64,000 nucleotides of DNA, taken from assembly GCA_032718565.1 (NCBI GenBank), contig JAVGVS010000702.1, forward strand, positions 70,727-134,726. Direction: 5' to 3'. Made by a program: the position numbers and the translations under genes. The notes below the pieces were generated by a model. That model made no database searches, was not told the origin of the DNA, and saw only the letters and a list, made by a program, of their open reading frames with translations. This document shows positions 32,836 through 43,763 of the stretch, in pieces (the stretch's first letter is position 1; each line of letters opens with the position of its first letter). Source of the stretch: Distichodus sexfasciatus. Its lineage: Eukaryota > Chordata > Actinopteri > Characiformes > Distichodontidae.

Positions 32836-33692
32836 TGTGTCTCTGCATCTCTTTATCTCTCTTCCCACTCTATTTCTCTTTTTCCATCTCTTTTTTTTCT
32901 TCCATTTTGTTTATTTTTCTTTTCTTTTCTTTTCATCTTTCTTATCCTCCTTTTCATCCTTCTTACCCTTCTTTTCTTCCTCTCTTTTTTCGTCCTCCTC
33001 TCTCTGTTTCTCATTCTTTCTCTTCCTCTTTCCTTTCACTTCTTTATCTTCCATGTACCTTTTATTACCTTCTCAGCCCCTTCTCTCTGCTTTTTTCTTT
33101 TTACTAATTTACTCTTTTCCTCACTTTCCATCTCTTTCTCCTCTCCCACTCATCTTCTTTCTTCCATTTCCTTCTTATTTCCTCCCCCATTTCTCTCACT
33201 TTTCTCCCGCCGCTTCAATTTCCTTTCTGTGTCTCTCTTTCTCCCCTCCCTCCATCTTTTCTCCTCTCTCCCCGCCTCTCTTCTCCACACATTTTCTCGC
33301 CTCCATCTCTTTATTTCTTTTTCTCCCTCTCCTTATTTCCTCACTCTTCTTCCTTTTTTCGCTCTTTCACTTTCTCTGTGTCTCTCTCTTCTCTCCTACC
33401 TCTTTTTCACCCTCTCTCTGTCTCTTGGATGATCAAAATGATTCCCTCTCTCTTCATTTGTCTGTCCTCTCTCTTTTCCTCTGTATTTTGCCCTCCTTCC
33501 TTTCTCCTCCTTTCTTCCACCGCCTTCTGTATTTGTTCTCTTTCTTATTTCTCTCACCTCTTTCTCCTCTTTCACCTTTCACCTCCTTCTTCTTCTTCTC
33601 TCTCTTGTCTCCTCTTTTCACCCTCTTTCTTCTGTCTTGAGCTGAATAAGATTACTCCTTTCTCTCTTTATCTCTCTCTTTCTCTCTGGCTA
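32836..33692. repeat. Pyrimidine-rich tract, ~850 bases
   Basis: Almost only C and T on the plus strand ('tttctcctctcccactcatc' style), without a fixed unit. The 267-codon Ser/Leu/Phe-rich frame at 32837-33640 is a composition artefact. It has the opposite strand bias to the tracts at 36222 and 37712. Confidence 0.95.
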
Positions 33693-33870
33693 TTAATAAC
33701 AGGATGCCAGCCAGAACTGCATTTATGCTCTTTCTTTAATTGCCATCATTTTTATGCCTGTGTTTTGATGTTGTTTTTCAAAAATCTGTACCGTTTCTAG
33801 AGCGAGGCTGGAGCATGTGGCCCATTAGCAATAACTCCACAGTGGGTGACAAACGGTAATTACGTGTATC
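33693..33870. other. Candidate conserved non-coding element (unproven)
   Basis: Repeat-free with AT-rich regulatory-like words ('tctttctttaattgccatca', 'cattagcaataactccacag', 'acggtaattacgtg'). No frame of note. Conservation not tested. Confidence 0.25.
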
Positions 33871-34047
33871 TGTGCACTTTTTTCTCATTTTCTTGGTAAA
33901 TCAGGCTGGTGTGGTGGATCACAGCAGCATGACCTTGTGTTTACTCCTGAGACATAGTCAATTTATAAACTCATATAAATATCATAGAACTTTGTTTAAA
34001 CCTGCTTTAAATTTAAAATAGCAATATATTAAGATTCCTACAATGAG

Positions 34048-34568
34048 ACTATAACCCAACCCTAACCCCTAACTCTAAACTAAACCAGTCCCTAATCCTA
34101 AAAGTTTTATGACCATAATCTCATCCTCTAACCCTAACTTTGAACATAACCTATCCTTACCCTAACCTCGATTAGAACCTGACTCTAAATCTGACCTTCA
34201 CCAATCCTCTAACTCATAAACCCTTGACCACAACTAATCCAAACCTCGAACCTGACCATAAACCAATCCTGACCCATGCCCCAGTCATGTCTATAACTCT
34301 AACTCTAAACATTACCTAACCCTCAAACCCTGCCCAAAAATCTAAATCTAGCCCTCTAAACCTGGACCATGAATCTAATCCTGCTATGACCATAATATGA
34401 TTCTAACCTTAACCTCAAATATAATGTAATCCCAATCCTAAATCTGACCATGCATCTAATCCCAACCAACACCGCTGTCATGATCCTAATCCTAACTCTA
34501 AACCCGATGATAATCTAATCTTTAATCCTAAATCTTAATTTCATAATCTATCCTAACCATAAATTTAT
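34048..34568. repeat. Telomere-like degenerate array, C-rich orientation
   Basis: Dense in 'ccctaaccc', 'ctaatcctaa', 'aaccctaac' and 'tgaccataatctaatc'. It is the reverse complement in style of the array at 38236-39265, which has 'gattatggtcaggttta'. The unit is degenerate, roughly 55-60 bases. Fragments continue at 34690-34720. Confidence 0.85.
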
Positions 34569-34984
34569 CATTTGTAAATTAGTAAAGTGTGATGTAAGAG
34601 TGAGATTATTCAACACAAATCAGCATTCCAAATATCTCAGCTTCTTCTTACCTTTTTACATTAATTTTCAAACATGTTTATTTTTTACCAGACCATAATC
34701 TAATCCCAGTCTAATCTTAAAAATAAACATCACAGTGGTGCAGTCAGTCCAGATACACCACACACACCTCCTCATGCCACCACGGTGTAACGTGGCAGAC
34801 CGCTACAGCAGTGCAGTGAAGCTGTTCTGACCTCAAAGTGGCTTTTAGTTTTATGATCGGCACAGAGTGAACACGGCACTGCTGCCAGAGAGAGAGACTT
34901 TTACACCACTATTATCACACACTCACACAGGACTTATATCTGCCTCTTAAATAGGCATGTAAAGTACTGTAGGCGTGGGGTGTG
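34569..34984. other. No gene seen
   Basis: AT-rich; 34690-34720 is a leftover of the preceding array. Confidence 0.4.
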
Positions 34985-36120
34985 CGTGTGTGTGTGTGTG
35001 TGTGTTTTGAAATACCTTGTTTACATATTAAGGAGATGATGTAAACTTGTTAACTGCACTTAATGACAGGATTAAAGCTAGACCCTGGACAAACACACAC
35101 ACAAACACACACACAAACACACACACATACACACACTTTTTCATTATGGGGTCTGAGATTTTAAAGGGAGAAGTTCAGCTTGAATAAAATTTGGGGGTTT
35201 TATGCCCCCATAATGACACATGTCCCCATTATGAGGGTAGATATATATATATAAAACACACACATCTCTTTTCTCTTTTAAGGATATAACCATGATGAGG
35301 ACTTATAAGGGCACACACACTTTTAAGTGATGAACTTTGTGTGACTTGGTTTTACGTCCTGGTCAATGTGCATAAAGCAGGTCAAAGTCCCCATTTTGGG
35401 AGGTTTGCGATCACACACACACACACACACACACCATTTTAATCTGATGTTCATAGGAAAGTTAGTGGATGGAATTCTTTTAGAAGATTGCTTCTGTTAA
35501 TGATTTGAAATTCTTTATTACATACAGTAGTTATACAGTTATATACAAGTTATGTGTACTGTGCAATACAGCTTTTGAACGTACACATACACACACACAC
35601 ACACACACACGCACACACACACGCAAGTACACACATTTTACACACTTCAAAAGAACCATGATCTTATACACAGATGCTCGTTTAATGCCAAGTTTATTAC
35701 AAAATTCTATCACACACACACACACACACACACAGACACAGACAGACACCCCACACACACACAAACAAACAAACAAAGAGAGAGAGAGAGAGTGGTGGAG
35801 AGAGGAGACAGGGAGAGACTTTAGGTTAATCCAGATGACACAACTCAGCCGTGTAGGGTGGATAGGTTTGTGTGTGTGTGTGTGTGTGTGTGTGAGCTGG
35901 CATGATGTCACTAACACACTTTAACCCTGGCATGAAGGAGGTGAGACTGCGGATTACGGGGAGAGATAATGGAGCGCAGGAACGCCAGAGCAGCGACTTC
36001 ATCCAGACTGAGGACTTTTAAAAAGCATTGTGCTGGAAAAGTGTGAGCAGCAGCTGAGCACAGACACACACACACACTAACACGTTAACACACACATTAA
36101 CACACACACACACACACAGA
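34985..36120. repeat. CA/GT microsatellite cluster with 'gtccccatt' repeat pieces
   Basis: GT at 34986-35005; CA at 35092-35137, 35414-35434, 35590-35640, 35710-35765 and 36062-36120; GT at 35868-35896; (GA)n at 35776-35793. Between them, 35140-35400 holds 'tgacacatgtccccattatg' and 'aaagtccccattttggg', related to the GGGGAC repeat at 63236. The His/Thr-rich and Val/Cys-rich frames are artefacts. Confidence 0.85.
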
Positions 36121-36221
36121 CACCGGGGGAAAAACAAGAGAACAAAACATAGCTGGAAAGAATCACTAAAGTGTTTTAGGGGATTTAAACTGCTCTGTCA
36201 AGATTAACAAGAAGAGCTGGG

Positions 36222-36230
36222 GAAGTCCCT

Positions 36231-36268
<38 letters not shown>

Positions 36269-36885
36269 GGAGAGGGAGAGGGAGAGGGAGAGGGAGGGAG
36301 AGAGGAGTTAGGGAGTGAAAGAGACAGAGAGAGACAGGGGAGAGAAAAAGTTTGGAAAAGAAAAACAGGAAGAGAAGGAGAGAAAAAGTAAGAAAGTGAA
36401 AGCGGGAAAAAAAGAAAAGAGATAGTGAATGAGGAAAAAGAGAGAGAGGAGGGTAATAAGAGGGAGGAGGATATCAAAAAAGAGAGAAAAAGAAAAGGTC
36501 AGATAGAAAGAAGGAGTGAGGAAAAGAGATAGAGAGGGGAAGAAAAAAGAAGGAAAGAGTATGGAAAGAGAGAGAGTAAGGATGGGGAGTGAGAGGCAGA
36601 GTGAGACGGGGAGTGAGGGAAAGAGAAGGAGAATGAGGGAAAGAGAGAGAGGGAACGAGGAGAAGGAGAGAGAGAAAATGAGAGAGAGAGATAAGAAAGA
36701 GAGAGAACGAGAGAGAGAGAGAAAGAAAATGAGAGAGATAGAGAACAAGAGAAAGAGAGAGAGACAGAGATAGAGGAGAGAGAGAGAACAAGAGAGAGAG
36801 ACGGTGAGAGGGAGGGAAAGAAAGGAGAAGGAGGGAAAGAGAGAGAGGGAAAAGGAGAGGAGAGAGAAAGAGAGAGAGGGAAACA

Positions 36886-36927
<42 letters not shown>

Positions 36928-36971
36928 ATGAAGAGAAGGAGAAGGAGGGACGAGAACGAGAGACGGAGGGG

Positions 36972-37004
<33 letters not shown>

Positions 37005-37111
37005 GGTGAGAGGGGGAGGGTGAAAGAAAGTGAGAAGAAAAGGAGAGAGAGTGGAAAATGAGAGAGAAAGATCAGAAAGAGAGAGAACAAGAGAGAGAGA
37101 GAGCGTGCAGC

Positions 37112-37152
<41 letters not shown>

Positions 37153-37170
37153 AGAGAGAGAACGAGAGAA

Positions 37171-37203
<33 letters not shown>

Positions 37204-37345
37204 ACAAGAGAAGGAGTGAGAGAGAGAGGGAATGAGGAGAAAGAGAGAGAGAGAACGAGAGAGAGAAAGACAGAGACAGAGGAGAGAGAGAGGACGAGAG
37301 ATGGAGTGAGAGAGAGAGGGAGAGAGGGGGGGATGAACAGACAGA
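36222..37345. repeat. Purine-rich (GA)n tract, ~1.1 kb
   Basis: Nearly uninterrupted purine on the plus strand: long (GA)n runs and 'gagaacgagagaagg' words. Minus-strand Ser/Leu frames up to 299 codons are composition artefacts. A strong candidate for triplex formation and for assembly or replication trouble. Confidence 0.97.
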
Positions 37346-37711
37346 TAGAGAGACCTTCCCATTGTTCTCAATGCCTTTTTTTCAAAAATACGGACTGCAA
37401 CGAGTAAAGGAATAAATTGCTTGCTTATCTCGCTTTTTCCTTTTTTCTTTTTTTTATTTCTCTCCATCGCTAAGGTTTTGCTAAGGCCCTGTCTCTTCAG
37501 GAGGACTATGGACCTGGAGACGGGCGCTGGTTTCTCCCACCCTGCAGCCGCTTGTTTGTTGCGTTTCCGTGTTTAAATCCAGACACGAGGCAGTGGAGTG
37601 AGTGAAGCAGTAATCAATGACATCATATCGCACATAACTAACGCTCGCGCTGCGAAGGACGGCAGAGGTTTAGCGCTTTTGGACACCCTCCGTTTCCCCA
37701 GGCCTCATAAA
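37346..37711. other. No feature recognised
   Basis: Short unique-looking stretch between two purine tracts, with a pyrimidine strip at 37430-37465. Confidence 0.35.
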
Positions 37712-37714
37712 ACC

Positions 37715-37745
<31 letters not shown>

Positions 37746-37760
37746 GAGAGAGACAGAGGG

Positions 37761-37792
<32 letters not shown>

Positions 37793-37978
37793 GAGAGAGA
37801 GACAGGAGAGAGAGAGAGAGAGAGAGAGGAGAGGAGAGAGAGAGGGAGAGAGAGAGACAGAGAGGAGAGAGAGAGAGACAGAGAGAGAGACAGAGGAGAG
37901 ACAGAGAGAGGTAGAGGAGAGAGATGAGAGAGAGAGAGAGAGAGAGGAGAGACAGAGGAAAGCAGAGAGAGAGAGAGT
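37712..37978. repeat. Purine-rich (GA)n tract
   Basis: (GA)n with periodic 'gagacagagag'. Frames on both strands are artefacts. CA and CT microsatellites follow at 38080-38150. Confidence 0.95.
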
Positions 37979-38235
37979 TTTCTCGCCTGTTACATCTTAC
38001 AGCTGGAGCACTGCCATGTTTGATCGAAGCCTGGCAGGTTGCAGGAGTCGAGCACATTGCTTACAGGTGTTCTGCATTTTACACACACACTCTTTCATTT
38101 ATGTCTTTCCCAGATCTCTCTCTCTCACACACACACACACTCTTTCTCTCTCAGCTCTGGATTATATCACATCGCCCCCCAGTGGCTGCTCTAACTCCAC
38201 TCAGACCTGCACTCTGCAATCTGAACAAATACATC

Positions 38236-39265
38236 TAAAACTCAAATAAATATGGTCTTGGGATTAAAATTAGATGATGGTTGGGATTAGTCAATGGATG
38301 AGTTTATGATCAGGTTTACAAGAATTTGATTATAATTGACAAACTACAAATTATATTAATTTAGATGCGGATTGTGGTCGAGTTTAAGATAAAGATTATA
38401 TTAATGTCAGTTTTGGGTTTGGATTAGATTATGGTTGGGTTTAAGGTAAGAGTTATATTAAGACTGGTAGGTTTAGATTAGGGGATTATATTATGGCTGT
38501 GTTTAAGGTAAGGATTATGTTAATTTCCGGTTTAGGGTTAAGATTAGATTGTGGTTGGGTTTATGGTAAGGATTACATTAATAAAAGGTTTAATGTTAGA
38601 AATAGATTATGGTCAGGGATAGGGTTAGGATTAGATTATGAACAACTTTAAGGTAAGGATTATATTAATGTCATGTTTGTCTTAAAATAAGACTATGGTC
38701 AGGTTTAAAGTATTAAATTATTTTCAGGATTGTTGTTAGGTTTAGATTAACATCTGGTTTAAGCATTATGTTAATGTTGAGTTTGTGGTTAGGACTGCAT
38801 TATGGTCCTGCTTAGGTTTGATTCAGAGTATGGTCAGGTTTAAGGTAAGGATTATATTAATGTCAGGTTTAGGCTTGTGATTAGATTATGGCCAAGTTTA
38901 GGTTTAAAATTAAATTATGGTCAAGATTAGGGCCAGATTACGGTTGGGTTTAAGGTACGGATTGTATTAATGTGAGGTTTGGCCTAGAGTCAGAATAATT
39001 TTAATGTAGTGTAGTTATAATGTTAGTCATGTATAATATAAATGTGGTGTTTGTGGTTATAAATAGATTATGGTCAGGTTTAGGGTTGGGATTAGATTTT
39101 GGGCAGGTTTAGAGTTAGTAATAGATTAATTATAGGCTAAGGGTTAGGATTATATTACAGTCAGCTTTAAAGTAGTGTCAGATTTGGGGCTGGGATTATG
39201 TCATGGTTTGGATTAAGGTAAGGATTATAATAATATGTCTGGATTAGGGTTAGGATTACAGTGAT
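38236..39265. repeat. Telomere-like degenerate array, G-rich orientation, ~58-base unit
   Basis: Units of about 58 bases with the order 'ttaatgtcaggtttaggg', 'ttaggattagattatggtca' and 'ggtttaaggtaaggattata'. About 16-17 diverged units. The internal 12-base pattern 'tttagggttagg' is telomere-like, but the unit is longer than TTAGGG. Confidence 0.9.
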
Positions 39266-39299
39266 GGATTAATTTAATTTTGTTTATGTAAAATGTTAG

Positions 39300-39660
39300 T
39301 TTTTTACGGAATGCTAATAATGTAAAACAAAGAAATTTATTAGAGATGGCCTCATATCCCATGTAATTATGTATGCATTTGCTTGTGTTAAGAATTATCT
39401 TAAGTATCGCTCTCTGTCAGGTTATTAATGCACGTTGTGCCAACCCCTAAAAAACACATCAATTTTACTGGAATGCCTCATGTTGGTCTTTCGCTGATGT
39501 TTCTGGTGCGATGCTGACTTTAAAATTACGACCTTCACCATATTTAAGGCTCCTTAATGGTCAACATCTAAATCTCGCCATGAGTCCAAGTTTTTTCCTC
39601 CTCCAAGCTGGGTACGAGCCAATCAACAAACAGCTGCCGAAGAGCTACGTTCAGCCAACT
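39300..39660. other. Candidate conserved non-coding element (unproven)
   Basis: Repeat-free with AT cores ('catgtaattatgtatgcatt', 'caggttattaatgcac', 'taaggctccttaatggtc') in balanced flanks. Conservation not tested. Confidence 0.25.
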
Positions 39661-40210
39661 TCTTGACGAGCAGTAAATTGTGTTATTGTTCCTGCGCCGA
39701 GCGTAGCGTTGCTCATAGGGGGTCGGCCTGCATAACGCCTGTCAGAGCCGCTCTCCCATACACATGCTTGCGTTCAAAACGGATTTTTTGGGGGGAGCGC
39801 TCCGTCTCTCCTCGCAGGGGTTTTGCTGGGGGGGGAGATTACGCTGGAGAACTGTATTCTCACATCTGGAGAGAAGGAAGAAAGGCTTAAAAATGCGCTG
39901 AGAACATTAATCGTGGGAACGCCAAATTAGAGTAAACAGGCTATTGCCGCTAGTGAATTTTGGGTTTCAGCTTCCCCAAAATGTGCAACTGGTACGGCTT
40001 ATGAACAGGTAAAGCTTTTGTATGTGCTCACGCCTGTGAGGGGTGTGTTTGCTTTTGGAAAAATGAGGGGGTGCAGTGAGAGGAACGTAGGGTTTTTGCT
40101 CAGACCTCCTCCAAAAGAAAGGCAGACACGTTGCTGGCTTATAAAAGGTGTTTTACGAGTGACGTGTTACTCCTCACTTTTAATTTGAAGCTGCACCTGT
40201 TGGTTAATAG
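39661..40210. other. No feature recognised
   Basis: Repeat-poor, GC-moderate. A 75-codon frame at 39663-39890 has no recognisable domain. It precedes the candidate exon and its polypyrimidine tract. Confidence 0.35.
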
Positions 40211-40254
40211 CTCCTCTCCTCCCTTCGCTTATCCCTTCTCCTTTCTCTCCGCAG

Positions 40255-40308
40255 ACGAGTGCCTCCTGCCGCTTTTAACACCTTCTGTGGGTCCTTCACC
40301 ATGACCAG
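40255..40308 (+). CDS. Candidate 54-base exon (unconfirmed)
   Basis: Preceded by a long polypyrimidine tract (40211-40250) ending in 'ctctccgcag', and followed by 'gtgcgc' at 40309. Only one frame is open: one leading base, then RVPPAAFNTFCGSFTMT, then two trailing bases, so the exon is phase-symmetric and a skipped or included exon would keep frame. Alternatively it is a 5'UTR exon, since 'caccatgacc' is a good Kozak context for the ATG at 40301. I do not recognise the peptide and see no partner exon in the window. A chance acceptor/donor pair remains quite possible. Confidence 0.3.
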
Positions 40309-40735
40309 GTGCGCTCTCATTTTTGGGGGGTTATTTGGTTCCTCTTTAAGTAGCCCTAAGAGAAGCCCATACAATATATATATATAAAATAGTGATAATA
40401 TAGATACATCATAAACTAGATTAATATTAAATTAAACGAAATTATTGAATATTTGTGCACTTTCTCCACGGCATAAATTCAATAGTCGCTTGTTGCAACG
40501 GAGGTTTTAGAAAACCACTGTTTATGTTATGTAAATTTTTGGATTTTAGTTTTTAGTGTTTTGAAACAGGGAAGGTCTATACTGTACTGTTGTGAATAAA
40601 TTTTTTGTTGAAAAAACTTACCTTTCCATCCTAAAAACGTGGATTTCTTTGAGGTGAGGAATTCAATTCCAGCAGAATGTTAAAAGGTTTCTGTTTTGAC
40701 CGCTCTACTTCAATATTTACGGTAAAGCCACTCCT

Positions 40736-40737
<2 letters not shown>
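40309..40737. other. No feature recognised
   Basis: AT-rich unique-looking sequence. Confidence 0.35.
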
Positions 40738-40791
<54 letters not shown>

Positions 40792-40795
40792 GATG
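40738..40795. repeat. (TA)n microsatellite
   Basis: About 20 TA dinucleotides, interrupted once by G near the end. Self-complementary, so it can extrude a cruciform. Confidence 0.97.
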
Positions 40796-41445
40796 GGTAA
40801 ATTGTATAACATATATAGTTGATTTCAGCAGCATACATCATAATATTTGATTTGTGCATGGGAGCGATCGCAGGATGATGAGCATGTGTCTGGGTGCAGT
40901 TAGCAGTGAGCGAGGTGTGTATTAAAGCCGTGTGGACATCAGATGGAGGTGTGTGTGTTGAAAGAGACAGAAGATGAAGAGATTTGAGACTAATAACCGT
41001 GGTTTTGCGGTGGAAAAATCGGGCCCGGCGCTGGTTTTAACGAGAGGCGTTTTTTCGCCGCCCCCCTGCACCTGTTTTGCTCCAAACATAAACACTGCAG
41101 TTTCCATTAGATGTGGCTTTTACGAGGCTGAATCACTGCCCGATCTCAAAGCGCCCACAAACGCGCCAAACATTTACTGCCCACAGCTGTCCCGCGCCGA
41201 CGATGTGATGCCCGTCTTGTCGAGGCCCTCCAGGATCCTCCAGCGCAAGTATTAAGCATTAGTGGATGAAATAGTTAGTGTGTAGTTAGCTACTTTTTTC
41301 TGTAGCTTGTAATGTAGCTAACGACTATATTAAAACAGGAGCTTGACTGTGGCTCCGCTACTTTAATCACAAAAGAGTTGTATGAAAGTAGCTTCTCCAA
41401 CACTGCTTATCAGATACTTTTTACTCAAGTAGTATTCTAATGGGA
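40796..41445. other. No gene; decayed 'tagctact' repeat at 41275-41420
   Basis: 41275-41420 shares 'gtagctaac', 'tattaaaacag' and 'gctactttaatca' wording with 16828-16925, so both derive from one dispersed element. The 93-codon frame at 40974-41255 is not recognisable. Confidence 0.45.
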
Positions 41446-41454
41446 GTCTCGTCA

Positions 41455-42170
41455 CTAGACAAGATCTCACAATTACCAGAAAAGACAACGTAATTACCAT
41501 AAAAGTTTAGAATTACCAGAAAATGTCTCATAATTACCAGAAGAAGTCCTATAATTACCATATAAGACGTCATAATTAGGGAAAATACCTCATAATTGCC
41601 TGAAATGACTTGCAATTATGTGAAAATATCTACCATGTAATTAACATAAAATGTTGTAATTACCAGGAAGGATCTCGCAATTACCAAAAAATACCTCATA
41701 ATTACCATAAAAGACCTTGTAATTACGGAAAAGACCTTGTAATTACCAGGAAAAGTCTCGTTATTATTTAAAAAGGTCTCGTAATCACACAAAAAGTCTC
41801 AAAAATAAAGAAAGATCTCGTAATTATCAGAAAGTCCTGTATTTACCAGAAAAAGTATCATAATTACCACAAAATACCTTGTAATTACCATACAGTGTTG
41901 TAATTACCTTGAAGGATCTAGCAATTAATAGGAAAGACCTCACAATTAACTGAAAGGATCTTGAAATTACTGGAAAAGATCTCCTAATTAACAAAAAATG
42001 TCTTGTACTTACCAGAAACAATCTCATCATAATCAAAAAAGTACAAATTGCAATAAAAGACATCATAATTACGGAAAAGACCTTGGAATTACCAGAAAGA
42101 AATGTCTCAAAATTACCAGGAAATACTTTGTAATTACCAGGAAAGATGTTGTAATTACAGGATATAGATT
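41455..42170 (+). repeat. 21-base 'AATTACCAGAAAAGATCTCAT' array
   Basis: About 33 units of 20-22 bases with core 'aattaccagaaaa' plus a variable 'gatctcgt/gacctcat' half. Best spacing is at 41510-41580 (21, 21, 21, 20 bases). Frames inside are artefacts. Confidence 0.95.
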
Positions 42171-42206
42171 TCTCCCCAGAATTTTTGCTGAGATTCCGAT
42201 GTCACA

Positions 42207-42350
42207 AATACGAGATCTTTTCTTATAATTATGGGATCTCACTCGTCGCTATGACAGCACCATCATGTCGTGGGTAATACACGGCAAAATATTTTCTTGT
42301 AATTATGTCAGAATTTTGAGATCTTTTCTTGTAATTACAAAATAGATTGT
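42207..42350 (-). repeat. Inverted continuation of the 21-base array
   Basis: 'gagatcttttcttataatta' (42212) and 'gagatcttttcttgtaatta' (42318) are reverse complements of the unit. So the array changes orientation at about 42180-42210, across a short linker. Confidence 0.8.
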
Positions 42351-43177
42351 CGTAATTAAGAGATAAGGTGTCTAAAAATTATTTGTTGAAAATAATGACA
42401 TAACATTAATATGATTTCATACACCCATTTTCTATCTCAGTGAACCTGGTGATGAAGATGATGATGATGATGTGTGTGTGTGTTTGCACAATCTGAATCT
42501 ATTTAACACCATCAGTACTACTTTACATACCACCTTTTAAGACATATCCATAAAAACAACAGCTGGAGAACGCACATAAACCCAAACTCAGCTGCTGTCT
42601 TCAAGCGTCCACGGGCATTAAACATTTTCCAAATTTTCGCCAAACACAGGCCTCATTTTTTATGTGTAAAGCGTAGCCGGGGGGACGTTGTGTTCCATCT
42701 GACACCGACCCACTTTCTGTCCGGCTTTTAATTGCTTTTGTTTTAGCTGAAGAGACGTCCACGTCACACACACACACACACGAACACATGCAAACACATC
42801 TGCCAACCAAATGATCCAGGCCCTTTTTTGGCGAGATCTGCAAAGTCGCAGATAGCAGCTTCATGTCAGAGTTAGAAACATTGCACGGCTAAAGAATTCG
42901 CCAAACGTCAAATCTTGTCTCACTTATTTTACTCTGAACTGCACAGAAACGGAGCAGTGTGAGCAGCTAATGCACTATTTTTGTCTGTATTGAAGTATCG
43001 AGTAGCAACTCGGGGAAAGGGAAAAGACATGCCTTGTGCCAGATTGTTATTTTTGTTTCTGTTATATTTTTGCTATCAAGGCCTTGCTCTACCAGAGCGT
43101 TTTCCCAAATTTGGGATTGGACCTCATTCAGCAACCACTCTTAAAAAAATTGCTCTTAAAACTAGGGATGCATGATA
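42351..43177. other. No gene seen; GT at 42470-42485, CA at 42766-42782
   Basis: Contains a short (GAT)n near 42450-42470. Frames of 64-87 codons, none recognisable. Confidence 0.4.
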
Positions 43178-43325
43178 AGAGAATTATTGGCCAATCCTGA
43201 TATCCAAAATTTTCATGCTTACATCTGCCGATGCTGATGCCGATGAATTAGGAAGGCAGAGTTGAGCGCGTAAAAATGAGATATTTTACTCACCAAAGTT
43301 CCATTGCACACAAAGAATTATGGCT
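43178..43325 (+). repeat. Direct duplication, left copy
   Basis: 'aagagaattattggccaatc', 'gccgatgaattaggaaggca' and 'caccaaagttccattg' recur in the same order at 43619-43763. The start 'actagggatgcatgataa' resembles the end of a teleost hAT-like repeat. Confidence 0.85.
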
Positions 43326-43329
43326 TTTA

Positions 43330-43619
43330 TCATAATTACCTGAAAAGATGTAGCAATTTCTGGAAAAGATCTTGCAGTTTACCAGAAAAGTCTTGTAATT
43401 ACAAATAACTTACAAAAAATCTCTTAATTACCCAAAAAGATCTAGTTATTATTAGAAAATGTTATAAATACCCTGTATTTTTGAGAAAGACATCTGGTAA
43501 TTAGCTGAGAAATGTTTTCTAATTACCAGAAAAAATCACATAATTTCCAGAAAATAGTTTGCAATTATGTGAAAAATGTCTTGTAATTGCCAGAAAATAC
43601 CTTGTATTTACCAGAAAAG
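43330..43619 (+). repeat. Second 21-base AATTACC array, more decayed
   Basis: About 13 diverged units of the array seen at 41455-42170 ('aattaccagaaaaaatcaca', 'aattgccagaaaataccttg'). It lies between two copies of a ~145-base direct duplication. Confidence 0.85.
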
Positions 43620-43763
43620 GGAATTATTGGCCGAGGCTGATAGCTGAAATTTGCTGATGCCAATAAATTAGGAAGGCAGAGTTGAGCACAAGCGCAGAAT
43701 TGAGCGCATAACGATAAGAGATTTTGCTTGCTAAAGTTCCATTGTGTACTTAGAAATGTGGCA
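43619..43763 (+). repeat. Direct duplication, right copy
   Basis: Same order of phrases as 43178-43325, with an extra 'cacaagcgcagaattgagcg' piece. Confidence 0.85.

Noticed and set aside
32837..33640. 267-codon Ser/Leu/Phe-rich ORF
   Set aside because: Composition artefact of a pyrimidine tract; not a membrane protein despite its hydrophobic look.
34048..34568. True interstitial telomere
   Set aside because: Units are not TTAGGG hexamers in register; the repeat period is much longer and degenerate.
36308..37207. 299-codon minus-strand ORF
   Set aside because: Artefact of the (GA)n tract; longest frame in the window but pure low complexity.
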